The notes beneath the pieces were generated by a model. The model had not been told where the DNA came from. It saw only the letters and a list, made by a program, of their open reading frames with translations, and ran no database searches. Below are positions 13,849-24,170 of a DNA stretch of 64,000 nucleotides, in pieces. The DNA is taken from contig NOKP01000004.1 of assembly GCA_002682825.1 (NCBI GenBank), positions 2,105,607 through 2,169,606 on the forward strand. Reading direction: 5' to 3'. Source of the stretch: Neonectria sp. B-13 (taxonomy: Eukaryota > Ascomycota > Sordariomycetes > Hypocreales > Nectriaceae). Both the position numbers and the translations under genes were made by a program. Position 1 is the stretch's first letter, and the number at the start of each line of letters is the position of its first letter.

Positions 13849-14380
13849 TTGCCTTATCCAGCCGCAGCCCAGCCCTTACGTCCGTCTCCGTCCATCTCTT
13901 ACGACCATCTCTTACGGCCATCTCTGATTATAGTTCCCATTAGCCAACCCTTCAGCTTTTTTTTCTGTTCTTTCCCTTGTTACTCCCACTCCCCCCCACT
14001 GTACTGGACCCAAACTGCACCACTCCAACACGCATGCATTGCGCCTACCGCGGGGCAGCCGGCGCGGGGGTTGCGTTTGCAGTCCTGCATGGGCTGGGAA
14101 CTTGACTGGGGGCCATCTTATCTCTGTTCCTGTTCATCATTGCCATCATTCATCGCTCTCACTGTCGGTCCTGCTAGGGCTAGTACAGCGCAACGCAGCA
14201 CAGTACATGTAAAATCTTCCACGCTGCCTGTCTGGCTGGATGGATGGGCGCTGAGCTGAGCTGAGATGGACGACCATTGCTGGGTTGATGCCTCAGCTAA
14301 CAAAACACCCCACCATTCGTGACATCCCACGCCCGGGAGATGATCCGTGTAAGCAAGCACCACTTACGATCACCGCAGCT

Positions 14381-14404
14381 CAGACAGACAGACAGACAGA
14401 CAGC
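14381..14404. repeat. (ACAG)n microsatellite
   Basis: About 24 bp of perfect CAGA/ACAG tetranucleotide repeat, followed 50 bp later by a (TAAAA)n run at 14454-14472. Confidence 0.9.
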
Positions 14405-16181
14405 AACGGCATGCGTACGGCAACGTCAAATCACACAGCACAGCATAACAAAGTAAAATAAAATAAAATAAACATGGGGCGGAGCCTCCCGGAACCCCAG
14501 GGGGAAGCTGGCACTTGGGACCGCCACTGCCCATTCATCCATTCAGGCTGTCCGTATCCCCATTTCCCCCAATCTCCATCCCCCCCCCAAGAATACAACC
14601 CAACCAACCCCCCCCAATATGTTGCGACCATCCCACACACCACCCACAAACGCATGCAAAGAGAGAAGGAAAATCATACGTAGTAAATAAAAATCTCACC
14701 CAGAAACGGCAACCGTGTCTCGGAACCACCGAATCAGAGCCACCCCCGGAACGACGGACCCTACCTACTTACCAAATCTGCAGACCACACTTTTAGACTG
14801 TCGCTTTGCATGGCATCATCGCGGCCCAGGAAACGGAAACATGGGTCGCAGAGGAGGACTAGCAAGCGCCTTCCCGAAGGTCAACCGCGCCACTCTGGAG
14901 ACTGGAGACTGGAGACTCAAAACTGTCAACAAGACTTACTTGGCTGACACTCGCTCACTCACTAGATGAACCCCCGGCCTGCTAACCTCGGAACAACTGA
15001 CCGCAAGACGACTGGCCAACTAGGAACAACCAACGACCACAGACCACAGATGGGCCGGTCCAGTACGTTATTCATATTACATACACCTCCATCAATTACC
15101 CCATGAATGGGCTTACCCAGAACCAGGCAACCCCAAGCCCAAACCCCAAAGTGAAAGCCCCAAGAAATCAAAAAGCCCGTCGCCCCATATTTCGCCCATG
15201 ATGCATCGCAGCATCCTGGCCCACCCCTACTAGTCCCTCCCCCGAGACTATCAGAGCCCTCCCATTGGCCGCCTTGCCAATGTCGTTTGAAGAATCAATT
15301 GCCATCGCTCTGGGCCTCTGGCCAATCGCTGCGAGTCCTCGGGGTTCCTGGCTGCCTAGAAAGGGAAAAACAGAGAAGGCGGCAAAAGACAAAGACGCCC
15401 AGGCCGGCCACTCGTTCTCGTTGGTTGGCTCCCCCGGGTTCACGCCGCGGGCTCAAAAGGGGGAAAGCATTGCATTACTCGAAATGCTCTCGTACAACCC
15501 TGATCAACTACTCGTCAGTCAATCTCGCTGAGACTGACCCTCTTTTACAAGTTGTTCGTTGTCCCATATTTTGGCTCGCTGTCCTATCTCGAGGCAGGGG
15601 GGGCATGGAACGGGGGTAAACGGGGGACACGGGGAACTCCATGGTTTACGATCCATGATGAATCCGGGGCAAGCACAGTAGACTCTCTCCGTGCCTGTCT
15701 GTGTATCTCCTGTTCTCTCTCTATTGCACGGCTCATAAAGCATGGATGCTTGCTCGGCCCACCAACCAGCCAGCCAGCCAGCCAACCATTCCCAGGAAGA
15801 GCCGTTTGTTTCTGTCATCGACCACTAATTAATTTTTCTGTCCGGACCGATTCCGACTGCCCGTTACGTCTTCCGAAGGCAGGACCCCTCGCGCGTTTCG
15901 GTGCTGCTCTCGCCGAGACTAAATCGGTGTCTAGCCCACAATCCTCCACATGCGGAGGAATCCGTACTATTCCGTAGCTCGCTCGCTCGCATCGGACGGA
16001 CATGTAACTCCATGAAAGACGGGAAAGAGGGCGCCAGACAGAGAGAGAGCTCCTATACCGGGCACCCTTCACAAAAGAGATGCAAATTTCATGTTTGGTT
16101 TTAATTTTTCACTTTTAACCCGGAACAACGATTATCACCCTTGTTATCAACCAACTCTCTGGAACTCTCTTCTCTCTTTGA

Positions 16182-16240
16182 CTTGCCTTGCCTTGCCTTG
16201 CCTTGCCTTGCCTTGCCTTGCCTCGCCTCGCCTCGCCTCG
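16182..16240. repeat. Pentanucleotide array (CCTTG)7(CCTCG)4
   Basis: Seven perfect CCTTG units (16186-16220), preceded by a partial unit, switch abruptly to four perfect CCTCG units (16221-16240). The two blocks differ only by a T-to-C change at the same position in every unit. Confidence 0.95.
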
Positions 16241-17181
16241 GATAAACCCCCCGTCTTCGGTCACTACCCAAACCCCCAGCCTCCACTCCATTTATTCCCT
16301 CTCTTCCCGTGTAGTCCAGCTGGGTATGTTTCGCATCCCAACCCCGGCATCGCTCTTCGTTTCCTACTACTTTCCTCCCCCTGATCCCGATTATTCCCGC
16401 TCCTCCTCTTCCTCCGTCCCGGTTCTACCCACTCCGTCCCTGTCCACTCCGTTCAGCCATCCTCCGTAATACCGCCTCACTCACCGTCGGTCTGCTCACC
16501 ATCTCTCCATTGTCCGCCCACTATATTCCAACGCCGCCACGTTAATCCCTTCGGACCCGGGTCTCGACCGTCCACAAGCACCGTTCAAGGGGTGCCCGAG
16601 GAGGCCCTAGCAAAAAACGTCCGACTCACCTTGCATGATGCCACCTCTCACCGTTTCCTTCTCTGGCCCAAATTGGTACCTTTTCTTCCACGCATTGTTA
16701 ACCCGACTGTGCAACAACTCCACGAGCCTCCCATCTCAACTGCTTCCGCAGCACGAAATGCAACGCCCACCCCCAGCCACACTCACTCTGCAGACCTTCT
16801 TCGTATTCACCTGTCTTCCATTATTCCATTTCATTCACCTAAATTCCTACTGGCCGAGAGCCAAACTTATACGTAAAATACAAAGACAAACCATCTGCAA
16901 TGACGTCGGGCCCTGCCCCTGGCCGCAGAAAGAACCCTGGCCCGGAAACCCTTGAACCCCGCCGGAACGCCTTACGTACATTCAACGACAACATCAAAAT
17001 CCCATGTCCTCGCACTGCCAATGCCAGTGCTTTGCGCCTGCGATATGCCTGCGATATGAAATGCCTGCGCAGCATGCAACAACAGCAATATCATGCCTAC
17101 GCCTTGCCCTTTCGAATCCCCGCCTCTCCGCCTCCCTCGCTTCGCCTTGCCCTCCCCAGAACGATGCTGTCAAGAATCGTC

Positions 17182-20100
17182 TCACCACATCGCCGCTTGG
17201 TCCGCGTCGAACCGCGTCAGCTCTCGCCCCGCGTCCTCCAGGTCCTTCTTGGCCTTCATTCGCATGTAAAAGATCGGGCAGTCCTTGCTGCTGCATATCA
17301 CCTCGCAGTGCATGCTCCCCTGGCATCGCTGGCACTGGGTCCATAGTCGCCCGAACCGCACCTCCAGGTCCGACACGCGATCAAGCGTCCTCTTGTACAG
17401 CTCCCCGACACGCGGCGCACAGTCGGCGCACACCGCCCCCTCCTTCTCATCCTTACCCGTCAATGGCTTCTTGCACCCCATGCAAGTCTGCGTCTTCTTG
17501 GCGAACTTCATCAGACCCCCCACCGTGGGAGCCGCAACCGAAATCGTCCGCGTGTGGTCCCCTGTCAGTAGCGACCGTGCCTTAGTCTCCCCGAGAATCG
17601 GCTCGAAAATGCGCCCCAGTGGCTTGGCTAGCTGGTTGTCCAGATAGTAGCGCGTATCGATGGGCACGTTGTTCTCGAGCACGTAAATGGGATCCTCCGA
17701 CTTCTCAAAGTTCTTAGCCCCCGCCGCTCCTCGCACCATGACGTAGGCCACTCGGTCACCGAGTCCCGGCGCCGAGCCCGCGTCGCGCTTCTTCATCCGG
17801 TGGGCCAGCTCGACGTGGGCCTGCTTTGCGGCATAATCGTCCTTTGTGAGCGCTTTTGTGATGACCAATTTTGACATGTCGACTTTGTTTTGAAGCAGAT
17901 CTGCAATCGTCTCCTTGACATAACTGGTTTGCCGCCGTTAGCATCAAAACACCATCTTCTCAGACCGCCATCAGAACTTACTCTTGCGCGCCTTGTACGT
18001 CCTGATCAATCAAGATCATCCGCAACACCTTCTCAATCACCGTCTGCACCAGCAAGCAATTGTCTCGTCGCACCGTCTCGATACCCTTCGTGTCCATCTT
18101 GTCGTACTTCTCCGGCTTCGTCCAGTACAGTCCCGCGTATCGTTTTTTGTTGATGAGCAGGTACGGAAAATAGACCTTCTCGAACTCAAGCTTGATGGGC
18201 TTGATGAACTTGTCCGAAACGAACTTAGATGCCTCTTCGCCCAGCCTCATCGCTTCTTTGAGGTCCTTTGTGCCGAACTTGATCATGACCGAATCAGTGT
18301 CACCGTAGATGACTTGCGCGTCGTGCGAATACCCGTTCGCAATATTGTATCGCTTCTCCACCTCTTCCTTGGTCCTCTCAATCATTTGTCGTCCGAAACT
18401 GGTCGTGCTGCTGGCAATTGCGAGACAGGGAAGCTTGCCAGTTGTGGCTCCTGTCAAGCCGTACACACTGTTGGCGCTAATCTTCAAAGCCAGCTGACGA
18501 CCGTTCAACACGGCCTTCTTGAATTCATCTGTTTCAACCGCCAGCTCGCGTTTGGCCTGCTTTCGAGCAGAGAGCAACTCCTCCAAAATCTGCGCCAGTA
18601 ACCCCTTCCTTTGCTTAGTAGTCACAAAAGTGTCGCCATTCGGGGTAACGATATAATCTTCGTCCTTCTTGAGACCAAGCGTCTCGATGTCCTTCTTATT
18701 CTTCAACAGCGTGGTGTAGCAAAGATTGTGTGCTTGCATAATACTGGGGTATAGGGATGCGAAATCAAGTGTAGCAATGGGGACATCATAGTAGCCTCGT
18801 GTAGGCTCGATGACTGTGGCTCCTTCGTATTGTTCATCCGACAATCCGGACTTGAGGTTGGGAATGACGAGCTTCTGCTCCAAGGCCTTTCTGAACAGCT
18901 GACTGATGAACTTGATTTGCTGGCCTCGTGACAGCAGATAGTTGAATGGCACACCCGTGACTCTGGCCATTTCGGTGTAGTTTTCCAGACACGAAAGCTT
19001 ATCCATGAGTCTCTGCGGGAGGTACGCATCCTTCAAACAGTACAGCGCCAGACGACGTCGTGACTCTGGAGTACCGTTGAACAGTTCGGTGATCATGGTA
19101 TAGTGAACATCTTCCTTCTGTTCGCCCAGAAAGTGAGCCGACACGGAATTGAGTGTGTAACTTCGAAGTTGGTGGTCTCGCTGAATCAGCTGCAAGAGAT
19201 CCAGCTGCAGGCGACCATTGATGTTGGTGGCCTTTGTGTCTCGGTTACCCATTTGCTTGCTTGAAAGGTTGGTCTCTTTCGCCCTGGAAGCAACACTGGG
19301 AAGCCGAGACCAGTAGTCGAAACCGTTGACCTTGAGATGCCTTGCTCGGTCCAGTAGGTAAGGGAAATCAAAGTTGGCAATGTTGTAACCCGTGATGATA
19401 TCTGGGTCAACTTCAATCAAGAACTTCTGCCACTTACGAAGCATTTCCTCCTCCTTCTCAAATGACACAATCTGGGTTGCCACAATCGAGCTGGTTTCTT
19501 GGAGACAGAAGACGTTTCGAACGAATGGCTTTTTCTCTCCGTACCTGGTGACGACGTTGGCGATCTGGATAACAGAATCCTGGTTCGCTTCTGGGAAGAT
19601 TCCTTTTCTGCCGGCACACTCGATATCGAAGGACAAAATTCGAAGGGGTGCCATTTTAGACCATTCTCCCACGGGCTTGTGTGCAATAAGGTCGAGATAG
19701 CTCACTTGAGCTTCGATTTGGCAATTCGATTGTCGAAGGTGGTCGGGGACGAGCTTGAAGGTTTTGGCCGGTGCCTCAACCCAAGACATGCCATGCAACT
19801 GTGAACTTGTGAGCTTGCATTCAGGTACAGTTAAGCGGATAGCCTACCTTGCAATCGACCATGAACCGTAGCACGTATTGGATGTTGTCGTAGGTCTGAA
19901 TTTCCTCGCCTCCCGTCTTCCACATGCCCTTCCAGTTTGCGTAACCACTTTGAATGGTCGCTCGTACTTTGTTGATGAACTTGGGGTCGGTGGTGGTGAC
20001 CTTGAGGTATGGTTTGGCGACGTTGCCCTGGAAGCCATAGATGTCCTCTCTCATAGCCAATGCCACCGAGTGAATGGCCGGTTGGTGCTGGGCAACTTGC

Positions 20101-20606
20101 GTCTCGAGATATGCCTTAAATGCGGCACAGTCTTTGGGCTGGAAACCAATCGGAGCAGGAACATACAGGTAATGCTTGAAGTCTGTCACATGCAACATGA
20201 CCGAGTTTCCCGCATCGTTAACACCGAAAAGCTTCACGGTGGCCCTACCACCGTCAAGTGTGCCCTCCTCGACTTCGATGGACTGGAAGCACAAGCTATC
20301 ACGTTCGGGGACAAAGTCGACGACGGGCGGCCGAGCCCAGGCTTGATCCTTCTCTGCGTTGCTGCGCTTGAGGTCGGAGATGTCCTGGCTCAGCTTTTCG
20401 AGGACCTCCAGCTCAAACTTGCTCTTGGGCTGGCTGGAAGCCAGCTTCGATCGGGGACCATTCTGGGAGCTGGTGAATCGGCGGGCTGGTGATGAGGAGA
20501 AGGCCTCGACCTTGCGCTTCTTGGCGGACCCGGGCGTTGTAGCGAGGTTCTGGCGGGTGAGGGACTCGCCCAGCACTCGCTTCTGGGGGAGGATGACGCT
20601 CGCCAT
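17182..20606 (-). CDS. pol3: DNA polymerase delta catalytic subunit
   Basis: Three minus-strand exons (20606-19848, 19798-17982, 17923-17182) encode 1105 residues, the normal size. It is the replicative B-family polymerase for lagging-strand synthesis and repair. Seen: the Exo I motif [11 protein letters not shown] (Asp311/Glu313), Exo II around [11 protein letters not shown], polymerase motif [10 protein letters not shown] (Asp598), motif [13 protein letters not shown], and motif C YGDTDS (Asp753/Asp755). The C-terminus carries CysA (CMGC...CADC, a zinc module) and CysB (CQRC...C...C, the iron-sulfur cluster site that binds the B subunit). All catalytic residues I checked are present. Introns are 49 and 58 bp; using the CAG acceptor at 17924 restores the family sequence [21 protein letters not shown]. 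An E2F/MBF-like promoter cluster lies about 210-295 bp upstream. Confidence 0.97.
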
Positions 20607-20818
20607 GACGTGAATGGCTTACGCTGTGAATCGGAGGATAGAGGAGATGAGAAAGTCGAAAGAGCAGCACAAAAAATCAGAGCTGGGCCGTCATGGAGGA
20701 AGGGTTGAAATGGAGACGGATTGTTGTTTGTTGACTTTGGTTGTGACTCCGGGGGGGCAATTCTGCAGACAGATTCCGGAAAGGATGAATCGACGACACG
20801 ACTTTAATTGACCCGGAC

Positions 20819-20899
20819 CGCGAAAACGCGACTTCCTGACCGTGACGTGACTGCCCCCCCTGGTTGCTAACTGCTGGCACGTGAGTTGGCGCGCCAACT
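20819..20899. promoter_or_regulatory. S-phase-type promoter cluster of pol3
   Basis: Upstream of the pol3 start, CGCGAAAACGCGA (20819-20831) joins an SCB-like CGCGAAA to an MCB-like ACGCGA. TGACGTGA follows at 20843-20850 and CACGTG at 20878-20883. Directly abutting it is the perfect 16-bp palindrome AGTTGGCGCGCCAACT (20884-20899), an E2F-like TTGGCGC in both orientations. MBF/SBF (fungi) and E2F (animals, plants) drive replication genes through such sites; occupancy here is inference. Confidence 0.55.
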
Positions 20900-22120
20900 G
20901 CTGCCTGAGGCAGAGACGGACTCGGCACTCGTACCTCAAGGCAAGTAGAGACAAATCCTAGGGTAAGTCGAGTTTTTGTACGTGAGAGGGGCGCCCTTGT
21001 ATATCAACTGCGGCGCCTGCTATCAATTTCGCTGTCGTTGTTTGAAGGCGAGAATACTCTGGTTTCGGGGATTTCACTAGATATACGACAAAGATCTGTC
21101 GCTCTGAGACTTCCTAGCGTGTCTTGTATGAAATGTGCTCCATGTTCGCTGCAGGCATGCGAGGATAACAAGTTACACGGCGGCAACAACGGCGACAGTA
21201 ACAATTACTGTAATTCATTTTTGGATAACTACAACAGGCCCCCCCGAGACTCTCAAAGAAGGGGCAGTGATAGTTTCCTAATCACAAATAGCAATGTAAT
21301 CCTACACAAATATAATTCTTGTTTCATATTAACCACCCATCGAGGCATACACAATACTCTACGAATACATCTCCCACAAGCCACATGGCAACTTATGCCA
21401 AAAACCACACTTACCAAGAGGTCATAGTGACGAAATCCGGCCAATTCGAGCCCTCCAAGGTACTCGCTCTCTGAGTGACTGCCAAAAAGCCATATCAGGC
21501 TCGATGGCTTACACGGTGACACCCGACCGCGGGGATCGACGATCCTCCGGCTCCCACCTGCACCAAGTCAGGTCAGCATCTCTGCGCTGCCTCCACGGGG
21601 GCAAGAAGACAGAAGAAAAGGGTAAAAGGCCAGGTAATAGTCAGGTATCCATTCTCAACGCATCAGCATCCCTCGTGGGATGTTCAGCTAAGCCATGCAT
21701 ATAAAGGATTTCATCATGAAGAACGAGGCAACGAGCGACAGACATAAGCAGAAAGAACTCACCCCGTGGGTTTTTACGTCCTCGGAGCTAGGACGAGCCA
21801 AATGAGGTGGGCGACCTCAAGTACTGGACTTACATGGTGGTCATCACAAGAAATTGTACGTGCTGCGTTGCAGGTGTTGGTCAGCATAGGCCGTCGGTGA
21901 ATCACCCATTAACCGCATCAGAACGGAATGAAGACACAAGAGAAACGAGAAATGAGGAGAGAACAAGAATAATTTATGTTACTTCCAAGCACCTAGATAT
22001 TATAATAAGAGTTCACCCCTTTAGTCATGCAGCTCTAGCCAACAACAGAACTGCGGGGTATGGCATGATCTTGTGTTGTGACAACGAGGGCCAAGAGCTG
22101 CATTATCATGTAATAGAATC

Positions 22121-22147
22121 CCCCCGTGCAACCCTGGGGCACGGGGG
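22121..22147. other. GC-rich perfect hairpin
   Basis: CCCCCGTGC (22121-22129) and GCACGGGGG (22139-22147) form a perfect 9-bp stem around a 9-nt loop. A further short inverted repeat (CCGG...CCGG) lies in the next 30 bp. No gene overlaps it. It lies about 290 bp beyond the rhomboid stop codon on the minus strand. Confidence 0.7.
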
Positions 22148-22432
22148 TACCTCTGACCGCCGGCTCCCTGCCGGAAAGTCCCGTAAACCGCAGTTCCGAA
22201 CAATGTAAATCACGCCTGGGACCCGATGCTATACAGTCATGGCTTCGTTAAAATCCGGCCTCGGTCGACATCCAGAGTGAACCTCAAGCAGCGACCCTTT
22301 CAGATCTTCAACGCTAACGCTGCGCAATTTTACACTCTTTCTTTGCTGAGCGACCAGACCACCCCTATCCAAAAGACCTTCCAACATCTCCAAGGACCGT
22401 TCGTTCCGACTCCATACTCGTTTGAATGTATC

Positions 22433-24170
22433 TCATGTGGATGTTTCATTAGCCTTAGACAGCGTTCCAAGCTCACACCAATTATTGACAGGCTATTGAC
22501 GAGTTAGCTTCAAGGGAATCTTTTTGGCGCCAAGTTGATGATACTCACTATACAACTAAGATACTTGCACCAAGAGCAGGTGCTGTGGGTGTTCTGGTAA
22601 AAGTTGTTGAGAAGAACAATGAAGACGACAATGATCATGACAAGCATGCCGACTCGGACGAGCCACCATGCCCACCAGAGGGGCTTGCGACCCTTGAAGA
22701 AACCGACAGGGTTCTTAAAGAAGGGAGGAGGCGTCTCGGTAGTGCCGGGCGAAACTGCAGTATAAGAGGGATCTTCGCCAATCTTCCGTCGGAGAGAGTT
22801 GGGCGAGTGAAGAACACACACGCCAAGAGCAATGCCCATCAAGAAACCACCAATATGAGAGAAGTTGTCCAAGCCAGGCAGAAGTCCCAAAACAAATGCA
22901 ATGATCATGTCAACAAGGACAAACATCAAGTCCTTGACAGGGCTCTTGCGCTCCTTCCATGAATAGAGCAAATCGAGAAGAGTTAAGGCAATGATTCCGA
23001 ACAACGAGCCGGAGGCACCTGTCGATGCAATCAAGGGGGCGGCGTAGTTGCCACCCATGACAAAGCCAAAAATACCGGCACTCATGTAGACCAAGAGGAA
23101 CCGAATGGATCCAATGGCCTGCTCCATTTCCTTTGCGATGGTGAGTTGCAGCAAGAGATTGAAGCCGATGTGGATAAGACCAGCGTGCATGAAGATCGGA
23201 ATAATGAAGCGGTACCACTGGTTGGGCTGTGGGCTTTGGTCGCCGTCGCCGTTGAATTTGGGGTTAGGTACCGAGTTACCAAAGCCGCAGAGTTCCTGGA
23301 GTTTGCATGTGTCGCTGTTGTTGGTCGCCTTTGGGCAAAGGAACAAAAGTTCAACTTTGGAGTCCTGGATGTTTTGGACGTTGTGCATGCAAGGCGGGTA
23401 CCGGGCACCCATGTTAATAAGAACCTGGGTTGAAGGGCCGATCATTGGGTTAAACGAGGGTTTGATCATGATGGGAGAACCAGTCAAGACAGCTGCGAAC
23501 TGGTCAGTTCAAGTCCGCGGGGGTGCTGAAGAAGAATATACGAACCGTTCCTCGCGATTTCGGCGATGAAAACGCCAACCTGGATAAGGGAGAATATGTA
23601 TACGACCCATGGAATACGCTTCTTGTTGGCACCCATCATCCCTAGCTCGCCAAGTCCGAACTTGCCCTTCATCTTGTCCTTTTTGGCCCGTCGACTTCCA
23701 GCAGGCGCATCATAAATGTGGTCGTCCATCTCGGTGTCCTTGCCGGGCCGATCTTGCAGGGGGATGTCCTCATGGCCGTGAACAGGTCGATCTTGGGGCG
23801 CGCCGCCATTGTAGCTCGTGTCCTGGTGGTAGTATTCCTGTCGGCCGATGTCGCCAGAGGCAGATGGGGACGGCCTCTGGTTGTTCATGGGATACACGTG
23901 GTCGTCGAAGACTGACTCGAAGGGAGACTGGTCGGGACGGCCGGTGCCAGGCTGTTGATTTACGGGGCTACCGTGGGAATTATCGTGAAGTGTGTTGTCG
24001 TAAGAGGTACCTTGCGGAGGATACGAGGGAGCAGAGTAGGCGGCCTGGTAGGGAGGCGCAGGAGTCGAAGACGGTGACGGAGTATTGTTGGATTGGTGGT
24101 AGGGCGAGGGGGTGGTGGTGGTGGTGTAGGGGACCTGTTGCTGGCCGTGGTAGTAGTCGTGGGAAGCCAT
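22433..24170 (-). CDS. Rhomboid-family intramembrane serine protease with long N-terminal tail
   Basis: Three minus-strand exons (24170-23546, 23492-22549, 22492-22433) encode 542 residues. Residues 1-180 form a Pro/Gln/Tyr-rich disordered cytosolic tail ending in a basic stretch (RRAKKDKMKGK). The membrane domain follows, with the rhomboid residues Asn320 (HIGFN), nucleophile Ser369 (GASG) and His421 (SHIGG), so it should be active. About seven membrane segments can be seen, with a lumenal cysteine-rich loop after the first, and a final short segment HSTCSWCKYLSCIPVNNWC. The last exon (20 codons) is easily missed because intron 2 (56 bp) can be read through for 12 codons. The start is ATG 24170; an in-frame ATG at 24224 would add 18 residues. 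It resembles fungal RbdA-type rhomboids more than the smaller Rbd2/RbdB. Confidence 0.93.

Larger units (their letters stand above)
12710..17181. other. 4.5-kb gene-free spacer upstream of gdhA, rich in simple repeats
   Basis: No open frame has credible coding character, and no tRNA or 5S gene was recognised. It contains the gdhA promoter at the left and the POL3 3' flank at the right. In between are CAGTGCAG-type repeats, (CCAT)n, (ACAG)n, (TAAAA)n, (CCAG)n and a CCTTG/CCTCG array, plus long pyrimidine-rich stretches. An unannotated long non-coding RNA is possible but nothing in the sequence proves it. Confidence 0.5.
20607..22432. other. Intergenic region between pol3 and the rhomboid gene
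   Basis: About 1.8 kb. The left 300 bp is the pol3 promoter. The rest has no credible coding frame; it probably includes the 3' UTR of the rhomboid gene near 22200-22432. A strong GC hairpin sits at 22121-22147 (separate entry). Confidence 0.5.

Noticed and set aside
21038..21427. 129-codon plus-strand open frame beside pol3
   Set aside because: No motif, poor composition, and no plausible partner exons.
23500..23520. GTTCAAGTCC as a tRNA B-box
   Set aside because: It lies inside intron 1 of the rhomboid gene and has no matching stem.
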